Source of the DNA: Pycnopodia helianthoides
Taxonomy: Eukaryota > Echinodermata > Asteroidea > Forcipulatida > Asteriidae
Direction: 5' to 3'
NCBI GenBank assembly: GCA_032158295.1
Contig: CM063245.1
Coordinates: 1,860,001 to 1,924,000, forward strand
Length of the DNA: 64,000 nucleotides
Positions 1-10,100 of this stretch are shown here, one piece after another. Numbering within the stretch: position 1 is the stretch's first letter; every line of letters begins with the position of its first letter. The position numbers and the translations under genes are program-made. The notes under the pieces were generated by a model. It did no database searches and was not told the origin of the DNA. It saw only the letters and a list, made by a program, of their open reading frames with translations.

Positions 1-221
1 AAACCTTTCAGAATTTTCTCCAAGTGGTCTGGCTGGCTAGTTCACTGTTCGGTGTTCAAAAGCATCCCTATTTAATATGATGTATCTAGTGAAAAAGCTG
101 ACGGACAAGTAAAAGTAAAACATTGAGCAAATTAATTGGTCCTGCTACTGCTATAGCTAGGCCAGTCACTGAAAAAGTTAAGGGCAAACCCTGCCCCCCC
201 CCCCCCTCTACCACTGTCTAC

Positions 222-335
222 ATAAACTTTCAAAGTACACAACTTGTACTACAAACAAGTTGAAGTTGTGTACTTTCGAAGTACACAACTTGTCTGTAGT
301 GCTTTTACTACAGACATAAACAGACAAGTTGTGTA
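222..335. repeat. cluster of inverted short repeats
   Basis: The 15-mer AAGTACACAACTTGT or its reverse complement occurs about four times in roughly 110 bases, in alternating orientation, so the single strand could fold into competing hairpins. A C-run lies just before it (about 190-206). No coding potential is seen. It is probably the remains of a small foldback element. Confidence 0.5.
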
Positions 336-545
336 CCGGGTACTCTTATAAGTTAATGTAGACACAGGTACAACAGTCAATCGGCATCATGATGACTAAA
401 CACTTTATTAACTCAGTCAAAATCAAACTACTCTGTCTAGTCAAGCTCGTTCCTTCCTCAGCTCCGTCCAAGCCAACCATGGTCCGGGAGGGATGACGAG
501 ATAATAATATTAATAAAGAAGATAAAATATAAAACATCAACGTAC

Positions 546-622
546 TTCAAAATATCAGGGAAGAAAACACGATTGTAAGTCGACATGCAAACATCGTAGT
601 CAAAACTGTTTTCCGACGCCAT
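546..622 (-). CDS. possible first coding exon of an unidentified leftward gene
   Basis: On the minus strand an ATG at 622-620 sits in a good Kozak context (AAGATGGCG, which also resembles a YY1 site). It opens 25 codons beginning MASENSFDYDVC and ending VFFPDIL, followed by a good donor (AA|GTACGT at 546/545). The peptide is balanced in composition and not repeat-like. I do not recognise the family, and no downstream exon could be found in the 545 bases left to the window edge. If real, the gene runs out of the window to the left and its promoter lies in 623-1490. It could equally be chance. Confidence 0.3.
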
Positions 623-1490
623 CTTCCTGGCTAAAGAAGTATAGTTCAGTCACAGACAGGGAGGCCTACACACATTGAATGATTAAAATGTCATGCTCTG
701 AGTGCTGGCTGGATTGATAAGAATTTCTGCTTCAGGTGTTTGTCTTTCGTGAACTTTGATCAGCACTCTTTGATTGAAAGTTTACACAATCTCAGCACAT
801 GAAATCCAACCGAGATGTCCGGTCTGTGTGGACATCATGTACCTACTGCGGCGCCCCCAGTATATAGCAAGTACGACTTCTTAAAAACACAAACAACGTG
901 CACAGATTGAGCGCCCTCTGTTGGCTAACTTTGGTTATGTGAGCGATAGCAGACGACTCAAATCTTGTAAACACCAACTTAGGCAACAAATAATGAACTT
1001 TTTAAAAATATTGTTAAAATTGTACTTTGATTATCAAAAGACTGACTTTTGAACGCTGATGGCAAAGGGAACAACAGTGTAGCTAACAAATAATGTTCAT
1101 TGTCTATATATGCAAATAATTAGAGTTTCAAAGTCATTGAAACTAACACTGTGATATATAACTTTATAATCCGAAAATGTTAATATAAGTGCTAAAAGCT
1201 TTTCAAGGAAAATTTCTTGCATGCAGTGAAATTAGCTTTCCTTTAAAAAATTCAAGTTGATTAAAATGATTCATAATATATATATACATTTCACCTTTTA
1301 CAGTGTAAAAACAAATGGAAAGTTAAACCATTCAATGTAATTAAGAATTTGGCAAATTCACAATATTAACACTAGAGTATTATAGCACACAATGTCATAT
1401 AGATCCAATAAGGTACTCATGATACTTAAACAAAAAGACTCATTTTACAGCCTGTTTTTGAAAGTTTTAAAATCTGACTATAGACCGATT
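623..1490. other. non-coding stretch, no recognisable feature
   Basis: AT-rich sequence without open frames, recognisable repeats or RNA genes. If the 546-622 exon is real, its 5' UTR and promoter are here. No TATA box or strong initiator stands out. Confidence 0.4.
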
Positions 1491-1510
1491 TACATGGCAT
1501 GGGTTTACAA

Positions 1511-2736
1511 GGTCAGGGGAGGATCCAGGATTTTTTAAACCGGGGGGCACACTGGTGCAACCAGGATTTTGTATTAGAGGGTAAACAAAACATGGGTGGG
1601 GTCCAGGGGGCCGGCCTTACGGCCCCTGGAAGCTCTGAGCCTTTGGCGTTCTGTGGGGTTAAAAATCAAGCCTCCATAAAAATAATGCCTAAAACAGAGA
1701 AATAGACACACTCTTATTGGAAATCAGATCCATATAAATTTTCTAAGTTTACTGGAAAAAATGTCTGTAACATCGATGGTGGGGTCCAGAAGCTTTGAGC
1801 TTTTGGCATTTTGAGGGGTTAAAAATCAAGCTTCACATGTGCCTAAAACAGAGAAATAGACACACTTTTGTAGGAAATCAGATCCATATAAATCTTCTAA
1901 ATTTACTGAAAATTTTTCTGTAACATCGATGGTGGGGTCCAGGGGTGAAGCCCCGGTGGGGGCCCAGGGGGCGAAGCCCCCGGAAGCTCTGAGCTTTTGG
2001 ATTTTTGAGGGGTGAAAAATCAAGCCTCCACATGCCTAAAACAGAGAAACAGACACAGTGTTATTGGAAATCAGATCCATATAAATCTTCTAAGTTTACT
2101 GGAAACAAATTCTGTAACATCGATGGTGGGGTCTTGAGGGGTCAGGCTCCGCTGGGGGTCCAGGGGGCGGAACCCCCTGAAGCTCTGAGTTTGTTTTGGC
2201 ATTTTGAAGGATGAAAAATCAAGCCTCTGTGTGCCTAAAACAGAGAAATAGACACTTTTTAAGCACTTCTGATCCATACCAATCCTCTAACTTTACTCAA
2301 AGAAAATGTTAATCCCACAAATCTCGCGTTTGGATCTGGTTGCTGCAATAATCTGGTTTTATGCATTATTCATTCATTCAAAAAATATAGTTCAAGCTAA
2401 GTGTAGTCTTTACACTTGAATGCCAGAACGACACATGAAATATATCTTATCCAGGACAAATTGGCACGTCAGGTTTCAAACGCTTATGTTATCGTGCAAA
2501 TCCAAGTAATTACAAGTGGCATATCATGAAAGATTCATTTTGGCAGAAAGAAACAAATTTGATAGGCATAGGATGAAAAAGAAATCCATCCCGCCGCTGG
2601 GGAAAAGACACCACACACACTTGTGGCTAATTTCTAAGAAGGCAGATAGTAATTTCTTTTATATATATATTTTTAAAATTTTACCCGGGGGCACGGGCCC
2701 CCTGGGCCCCCCTGGGCCCCCCTGGATCCGCGCCTG
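1511..2736. repeat. element with four ~180-200-bp tandem units
   Basis: Four head-to-tail units begin near 1592, 1790, 1985 and 2185. Each carries GCCTAAAACAGAGAAA, then ATCAGATCCATATAAAT, then AACATCGATGGTGGGGTC, and ends in a G/C-rich stretch. The array is framed by an AGGATCCAGG-plus-G-run at about 1516-1545 and its inverse (C-runs plus CTGGATCC) at about 2695-2730, suggesting one mobile element whose inside was tandemly amplified. Unit length varies, so the array is old. Short open frames across it are by-products. Confidence 0.6.
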
Positions 2737-2739
2737 AAG

Positions 2740-2835
2740 GTGCTGCAGCGCACTCGGCAGCCACTGCCAGAAAAACCAGGGCAAACCCCTTCTCTGAGCG
2801 ATAAGTGTAACTGGTTTCTTTTACGTGCATTGAAT
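2740..2835 (-). mobile_element. 3' part of a tRNA-derived SINE
   Basis: The reverse complement matches the 3' half of the SINE at 42950-43225 (CCAGTTACACTTATCGC, then TCTGGCAGTGGC, then GCAGCACC). The tRNA-like head is missing. Confidence 0.55.
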
Positions 2836-3234
2836 ATTTTCAATCTAATTCTAGCACCAATAATGAAAACATTTCGCCTTTTGAGTTAAACTTTGGCAAA
2901 ATTTTGAAATGACTTGAAGTTATTCCATAATGTCAATAAAATCTTTTGAATAACTATTAAAAATAGTTGTGCAGTAAAATACTTATTCACTAATGAGCAG
3001 TGGGGAATATTTCAATTGAGGACCATTTCTTCCCCATTTTGGAGGGTGACATTCAGGGTGTGGGGGGACCATAAGAAGTTCCAATCTCATTAAATCCATC
3101 TCTTATCATTGTTTATTAGTCAATACAGACCATGTTCCTCACACTCCTGTGGTGATGAGTAAAATGTACACAAGTGTAAAAATTAAAAGCTTGAAAGTTG
3201 AAAAATATATATTTATATACAAATATGTTTTCTT
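2836..3234. other. non-coding stretch, no recognisable feature
   Basis: AT-rich, with no open frames or repeats that I can match elsewhere in the window. Confidence 0.4.
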
Positions 3235-3609
3235 AAAGGAACATTACAGAATTGGTTTTTGCTAACAAAACAGTTGCTGGTAGTGTAAGCACTTTATGTA
3301 ATCCACCACATACATAAACTGACAAACCTGTAGAAGTTTGAGATCGATCGGCCATCTGGGTCACGAGAAAATAGTGAAAACCGATTACACATTTGCATGA
3401 AATCATATAGGTTCAACAAACGAATAAAACGCTCACTGAGCGATAAACTCAAATCGGAAAATTAGTTTATTCTTCTCATCAAATATGGCATTTCAGGCAG
3501 AAATATTTCAAGGGATGTTTTCTACTATCATCATCATTAGACCGTGTAAGTTTTATGTAAATCTGTGATCAAAAGTATATTTTACAATTACCAATTCTGT
3601 AATGTTCCT
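3235..3609 (-). mobile_element. foldback element family A, copy 1
   Basis: About 375 bp with inverted ends of the form AAAGGAACATTACAGAATTG and CAATTCTGTAATGTTCCT, and a central hairpin around CGCTCACTGAGCG. It is non-autonomous and has no open frame. It lies in inverted orientation to copy 2 (5001-5379), with a retrotransposon fragment between them. Confidence 0.75.
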
Positions 3610-3715
3610 GAGTGATATAATAATAATGCTTTTGAAAGTTTCTTGAAGAATGCAAGATTGAAAAGAGTGTCTACTCTTTCAAAAACCAATGCTGCCCTAT
3701 TCATACCATTCTTAA

Positions 3716-5000
3716 AGGTAGGGTCATATTTTGGTTTTTGCCATCCTGATCAAAAAGTTGATCAATATGGGCACACGCCCTTCGCTTATCACCTGGATAG
3801 CCAGCTTCTTGAGTGGCCGTAAACAATGTGTTCGGTATCGTGGGGAACTCAATGAGTGGAAAACACTTAATGGGGGAGTACCCCAAGGCACCCGTATTGG
3901 GCCACTCGGTTTTCTAGCACTTATCAATGATGCTGTAACAAACACCCCACTTACTACATTTAAGTATGTTGATGATCTCACTCTAGTTGAGACCAATAAT
4001 TATAAAGCACCATTCAACATGCAAACTCAGCTAGATCAATTCGAGGAGTGGGCTGAACTAAACCATGTGAGATTGAATTATGACAAATGCTCAACAATGC
4101 ACGTGTCATTCCTGAGGCACCCAGACCTTAATCCACCTCTAACGCTCGGTGGTATTCCCTTAACACAGTGACTATAGCAACAATCTTAGGACTCCATATT
4201 AATGCTGACCTGAAATGGGGAACCCAAGTTGCAGAAATACTGAAGAAGGCTAACAGGAGACTGTTCATGCTCAAAACACTGAGACACTTTAATCTACCAC
4301 CTGAAGACCTGATCACTATTTTTACTGGCTTTGTGAGACCACTAACGGAATATGCTGCACCTGTTTGGCATTCAGGAATAACCGTAGCTCACAATAGAGC
4401 TATAGAAAACATTCAAAAGAGAGCGTGTAAAATTATCATGGGCAGAAATTACACTACCTACGAAGAAGCACTTGCAACCCTTAACCTTAAAACCCTTAAG
4501 GAACGAAGGGAACAGCTGTGCCTGAGTTTCTTCAAGTCACTGTTTTCTTCTGAGCGTTTCTGCAATTGGGTTCCGCCACGTAGAAAAGATTTTCACCACA
4601 AGAACTTGAGAAACTCAGATGAAATCTCACTACCAATGTGTAGAACCAAACGGTACAAAAATAGTCCGATCATGTATGTGGCCAATTTATTAAACAAAAC
4701 CGAGCTTTAACGCTGTAATAGCTGTGAAACAACTATTTGCATCGGCCATGTTCGTCAATAATATTTTTGTATAAATATTTGTCATACAGGTGCACACAGT
4801 GGTTTGCTTATTGATACACTGACCTATTGTTTGCTTTTATAGTTTTTAATTTTTTGTTTTGTATATTTAATGTTTGATGTACTTCCTCCCCTTATTTAAT
4901 GTAAATTTGTAACATTTTTAATGTAAAATTGTTGTAATTCAGCCTTGTGCTGCGAGGACAGTTTAATAAACCACTTTATCTATCTATCTATCTATCTATC
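3716..5000 (+). mobile_element. 5'-truncated non-LTR retrotransposon (LINE)
   Basis: The body encodes the second half of a reverse transcriptase and the region after it (see 3728-4710). A short 3' UTR follows with AATAAA near 4966 and a (TATC)n tail at about 4976-5000. A microsatellite tail in place of poly(A) is typical of CR1/L2/Rex-type non-LTR elements. The start of the insertion is not sharply defined (3613-3730). Confidence 0.75.
3728..4710 (+). pseudogene. reverse transcriptase fragment, frameshifted
   Basis: The first frame (to the TGA at 4169-4171) shows finger/palm motifs of non-LTR reverse transcriptases: a GGVPQGTRIGPLGF block and the catalytic box as YVDD, where many LINEs have FADD. 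The second frame (from about 4168, ending TAA at 4710) continues with LGLHINADLKW, the thumb and C-terminal region common to CR1/L2-type proteins. Moving between the frames needs a -1 shift at about 4160-4170. The N-terminal endonuclease and the first RT blocks are absent because of 5' truncation, so this is a dead copy. Confidence 0.8.
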
Positions 5001-5379
5001 TTAAAGGAACATTACAGAATTGGTAAGAAAAAAATGGTAAAATTTACTTTTTGATCACAGATTTACATAAAACTTACACGGTCTAATGATGATGATAGTA
5101 GAAAACATCCCTTGAAATATTTCTGTCTGAAATGCCATATTTGATGAGATATGAATAAACTAATTTTCCGATTGGAGTTCATCGCTTAGTGAGCGTTTTA
5201 TTCATTTGCTGAATCTCACATGCAAATGTGTAATCGGTTTTTCACTATTTTCTCGTGACCCAGATGGCTGATCGATCTCAAACTTCTACAGGTTTGTCAG
5301 TTTATGTATACGGTGGATTACATAAAGTGCTTACACTGTCAGCAACTGTTTTGTTAGCAAAAACCAATTCTGTAATCTT
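5001..5379 (+). mobile_element. foldback element family A, copy 2
   Basis: Starts with TTAAAGGAACATTACAG directly at the end of the LINE's TATC tail and ends at CCAATTCTGTAAT. Same layout as copy 1 in the opposite orientation. Confidence 0.75.
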
Positions 5380-5554
5380 AAGGAACATTACAAAATTGGT
5401 AAGAAAAAAACTTGTAAAATATACTTTTGGTCACAGATTTACATAAAACTTTAACACGGTCTAATGATGACGATAGTAGAAAACATCCCTTGAAAGTGCT
5501 TACACTGCTAGCAACTGTTTTGTTAGCAAAAATCAATTCTGTAATGTTCCATTA
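5378..5554 (+). mobile_element. foldback element family A, internally deleted copy 3
   Basis: Abuts copy 2, repeating its left arm (CTTAAGGAACATTACA) and its right end (CAATTCTGTAATGTTCC), with the central ~200 bp missing. It is probably a tandem duplication with deletion. Confidence 0.65.
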
Positions 5555-5912
5555 ATGCTGATCTAGAGGCAACATTATATATAGAAAGGTACAATAAAAG
5601 TCAAACATGTGAAAGTTTCAGCTGAATACCTGATAAAATAAAAAAACGACTTTGGTAAAACATTTTTCTTGTAACCCCCCCCCCCCAAAAAAAGAAAAAA
5701 TACACTCTCGGAATGCACAATAACTTATTAAAAACACCCTTAAATTGCCACAATTAAAAAACATTACTACAACTTCGAAAATCATTTTCATTGTGCTGAA
5801 CATTCGGGTCGTTAGGTAAATCCTGGACATGACATGACCAATCCCATTCATTTCCCAACTCTTCCCGATCCCCGCCCCGCCCCGCCCGCATTTTTTTAAA
5901 TTTTATGCAGCA
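5555..5912. other. non-coding stretch with C-run
   Basis: AT-rich, with a poly-C/poly-A run near 5676-5700 and a GC-rich CCCGCC patch near 5870-5890 that mirrors the CCCCGCC patch at 6725-6770. Those patches may belong to the ends of the 5913-6713 element. Confidence 0.35.
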
Positions 5913-6713
5913 CACGTCGGCTACGGAGTCAACAGTTAAGGGATAGGAAGAACAGCTTATCCCTTAAAGTCACCTGGAAATATATATATATTTTTAAACA
6001 TAAGAGTTTATGTAAATTAACAATAAAACAATTTTTTGAGTAATTGTTTGTGAGGATTTATATGTAAAAAAAAATAGATAACGTTGTTCGGGGGGTGACT
6101 CCGCCCATCCCCTTTCATGACGTCAATCAAGGCAGACTTCGCCTCGATCGAACATCGACCCCCTCGAATTTGCTTGCGTTTACGTTGTAAACACACGTGC
6201 AAGTAGGTCCCAGTAGTGATCTTGTACGTTTCGAAAAAGGGGGTTTTTCTTGCATTTTCCGGCCATGCCGACCAGGTGTATTGCTGCTGTATGCAGCTAA
6301 ACAACTAATGATGGGGTCAGTGTGCATTTGTTTCCTGCAGATCCTAAGTATAAGTAGTTGTGGGCCGCGAAAGTCAGACTAACGACGTCGTTTTCGGCGC
6401 GATGTGCCAGCTAGTATACGCTAGCTAGTACATGTATACTGTGATGTGGGTCACGTCCGCATACGCACAACATTTTTTTCCTTCAAATATCGTGCCTTGA
6501 TTGACGTCACGAACAGCGCCACCATGTGTCAAGGTGAAGAGGGGCCAAATTTGTAATTAAAATAAAAACTATTTTTTAAAAACCATAGTTAACTGTTTAT
6601 TCACATTCCACTCATCAAAACACACAAATTTATTAATGACAAAAGCTTTGTTTTGACAAAATACCACTGCCAGGTGCCTTTAACTGTTGACTCCAAGCCG
6701 ACGTGTGCTGCAG
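5913..6713. mobile_element. inverted-repeat element carrying a THAP remnant
   Basis: Outer inverted repeats: GCAGCACACGTCGGCT...GAGTCAACAGTTAA at 5913-5938 and its near-exact reverse complement at about 6680-6713. An inner perfect inverted repeat of 16 bp (TGACGTCAATCAAGGC at about 6118-6133, inverse at about 6493-6508) contains a CRE palindrome in each arm. Between the inner arms is a dead THAP-domain exon. The left arm holds a small extra hairpin (5939-5966). THAP domains are the DNA-binding part of P-element-type transposases and of many host proteins, so a P-like origin is possible but not shown. Confidence 0.6.
6265..6411 (+). pseudogene. THAP-type zinc finger remnant
   Basis: The frame from ATG 6265 reads MPTRCIAAVCS, a stop (TAA 6298-6300), then TTNDGVSVHLFPADPKYK, a stop (TAG 6355-6357), then LWAAKVRLT. 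This is the order of a THAP (C2CH) domain: N-terminal MP, C-x4-C, an H-x-FP segment, then the conserved W-x-x-K-V-R-x. The distal Cys-x2-His pair is not seen. Two in-frame stops make it non-functional. Identification rests on motif order only. Confidence 0.6.
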
Positions 6714-7127
6714 AAAAAAAATCGCGCCCCGCCCCCACCCCTCCTCCACCACGCCCCCACCCCGCCCCTGCATTGCATGGTGAATGGAGCTCAAGACACT
6801 AACAACGCAGTAACACTAGTTTTTGCTTACAAACTGGCTCTTTTATACAACTATTTTGAAGTATTTTACCTCCATGGTAGACGCAGTTATTGCTGCTGCA
6901 ACTTACCGCAAAATATCTGGTTTGAATACGATTTCATAAACCATAGTTTGATAAACACACATCCAGTTCAACGAATGAACTTGTTTATATATGGCGCCCT
7001 CTATTGAAAAACAAAATCTTTCCTGTTCTGGACAGGTACTCTGACGTATTACAACCGTCTGACTGTTTTCTTTTGAAGGGAGACCAGCTGTTGTGATTAA
7101 GATTGAATCATTTTCTTCGTTTGAAAA
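6714..7127 (+). promoter_or_regulatory. region upstream of the CEP72-like start codon
   Basis: This holds the presumed 5' UTR and promoter of the gene starting at 7128. A CCCCGCC-rich patch at about 6725-6770 is followed by ordinary sequence. No TATA box is obvious. No transcription start can be placed from sequence alone. Confidence 0.3.
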
Positions 7128-10100
7128 ATGGCGCTCACCATAAACGAAAAATGGATCCGAGAAAGAGTGCATTTGAACCCTGAAAACCTCGGTAAGTATC
7201 ACATTAAAAATGTGGGTGATAGATTAATATATGATTAGTGTGCATGTATTATTCGATTGGAATAATAGACATGTACGCCGCACATTTTATTAATTTACGA
7301 AAGTGTCCGGACAGGTACGGCGGCGGGGGGCGGGGGAATTACCGGGCGGGGTTCAACACACTCGACTCGAGTCAATCGTTGTTGTAAATGCGTTTGCTTC
7401 TTGATCTCTACTGACTCTAAAATAGTAAAAATGATCTAAGGACTAAGGCTGTAAGCCGAATTGGTGGCTAAGGCTACACGATCACGAGTACGCCTGTTGC
7501 TAAGGCCTGCAAAAGTGTATACCATCGACCATTGGTGTTGCTAAGGACATTCCCCGTTTTCAACTTCTTTCAACAATGATGACACGACAATCCAGACCAG
7601 CTGTACTAGCTGTAAACCATAGGCATAGCTGTATGTAGCTGCCAATTCGCCCATGGCCTAAGTTAATCTAGGGACATGCAATTCATTCGGGTAATTTCAT
7701 AATCTGCAGTTGTGTCCCGATGCAATTAACTGACTTTATTTAAAACCATTTTGTTTTCACATCTGCCTGAGTGACTGTAGTGATATTGATTGGTTGATCC
7801 GGACCACCCCCATCAATAAATTATTAATTTATGATGTAGTGATCGGTTAACTGTTTTTTTTTTCGTCATTTTACTTAGATGAAGTACGTTCTCTGGCCTT
7901 ACCGGGGACATACCATGAGAAGATCACGCATCTCGGCAGCTCCTTGCAGAATTTCTCTCGTCTGAAGCACTTGGACCTCTCAAGGAATGCCCTGCAGAGT
8001 CTAGATGGTCTTCAACATCTGGTTGTCTTGGAGAAACTCAACATGTATCCTATAAATTAGAATCCTGTTCAGTCGCGACAATAGGCGTAGAGCCGCAGCA
8101 TAGCCCTGGGTCCAATGTAATAGAGCTGCCTAAGCACAAAAAGTAGCTAGGCACAACAAAATTATGCTTACCAGAATAAGGTTACCAGCCAAACTACCAT
8201 GCCACATGTACAATTTGTGACTGGTATCCTGCACATCTCTGCTTAGCAGAAAATTGTTAAGCAATTAGCAGAAAATTGTTAAGCAATTTTCTGCTTTAAA
8301 GCAGCTCTATGAAATTGGGCTCTGGTCTTGGCCTTGGTATCCCTTCAAAAGCGCCTCGGCCTGCGGTCCAGTGTAAAATTTGAGCCCTGCATCAGTCGTT
8401 CACATTCCTTAACCTCACACCTTGTACCAGTTACTACAACAACATAGCAACGCTGAAGGACCTGTACCAGCTCCGTCATAACACCAACCTACAAGAGGTG
8501 GATCTCCGCCTGAATCCAGTCACTAAGAATGAACCTGATTACCGGCTGTTCATGGTCCACATGCTGCCCGGTCTGCGCAAGCTGGGTAAGTGTTTACATA
8601 GGTCAGGGTTCAACCAATCAACCACTCGACACCATATGGGAACAAAGGGGAAAAGAGGGCACCAGAGAAAATTGATGGAGAGACGAGCTGCAACAATACT
8701 GGGGGATAGTTTGGGAAGACATTTGGAGACATCATGCTGAGGCCTTCATCATGCAGGGGATCGACAAAGACGACAATGGCTGAAAAACCAAAATCAAGAC
8801 GGGATTCTCCCTAGGATGTTTCAAAACTGGGGGGGGGGCATTCTGGACCCAAATTTTGTCTTAAGCAGCCGAATTGAAACAAGGTCCTCGGAATGTTTTT
8901 CACTTGGTGTGTATCTTCGGTTTTAAAAGCCCTAATGTGCAATCTGGGGCATTTTAAATGGTTTTATCTTCATGATTTTTTTAAAATTTGATCTGAAGTC
9001 CCCCCTTCCCCTTAAAATAACAACAACTACCCAAGAGCGGTGTAGTGCACCAGACTCAAGTTTGGCGGTCAAATCATCAGGGTGTGGGTTCAGATCCTGG
9101 TCATGACAAATTTTCCTATTAGTTACCACGTTGAATAAATGCTTGTGATGTTTTATTTTCTCTTGCGAATGATTTCACTGTTGTTTTTCTATATAAATGC
9201 AGATGATCGTTCAGTTCCGTGAGAGTGAGAGAAAGGCGGCCCTGATGCACTTCAACTCGGATCAGGTGAGCGAAAGTCTTATCCCTCCGACAAAAGAAAT
9301 GTCAAATAACTTTGAAATGTTCAAGATGTCCATCGACCACTTCTAACTATAAACCCTTGACATTGTCCTAACGCAGGCATCGGACCTCACAGAGCACCTG
9401 CCCATGAAGGGACATGCAGAGCCAGACAGGGTGACAAACCCCAGGGTAGAGATGGTGTCAAACTTACCCAGGAAGCCAACAGGTTAGTTTGTACATTTTG
9501 GCACCAAGATGGTTGTTAACTATTTGTTAACATTTTCAAGCCTCAAACTGAAAACGCACAGTGTTAGATAGTGCCCAAGCCAGAGCAAAAGCGTAGCTTC
9601 AAAAGAGACCATGAGGTTGGCATGGCAGAAAAAAAGAAGACCTTTCATGGTAAATGTCTGTTAGAAAAAGAAAATCACAATGTAACCGTAACAAGTATCT
9701 TATGTATGATTCGATGAAGTTCTTGATGAAGATGACTGTGACGTCTTGGACTTGATCGCAAGATCAGGAGGTGAACTCGGAAGACCGAGAGAAATAACAG
9801 GCTCCACGGCAACTGTTTCCAAGGTGACTGCTCACTCCAACCAAGGTAAGCCGTGTGTTAATTATATCACCATCAGTAAATATCAAACAGTTGTGTCTAC
9901 AAATGCTCATTCTAAAAGTTTGTTAAAGAAGATGAAAGATTCTGGTAACACCAAGCAAGGAAGACAAAGCATGCTTTAAAAAACTTGTTTGCCGGACGCT
10001 GTTTCATTGCCAAGAAATCAGTTTTACACAGTGAGGTATTATTATTCAATTGAAAAACACAAGACTGCCGGACATGTCCGGTCATGAGTTTACTGGCCTG

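Noticed and set aside
7128..7191. LRRC36 rather than CEP72 as the gene name
   Set aside because: The C-terminal coiled-coil wording and the early LRR region fit CEP72 better from memory. An invertebrate gene may be the common ancestor of both, so the call is family level.
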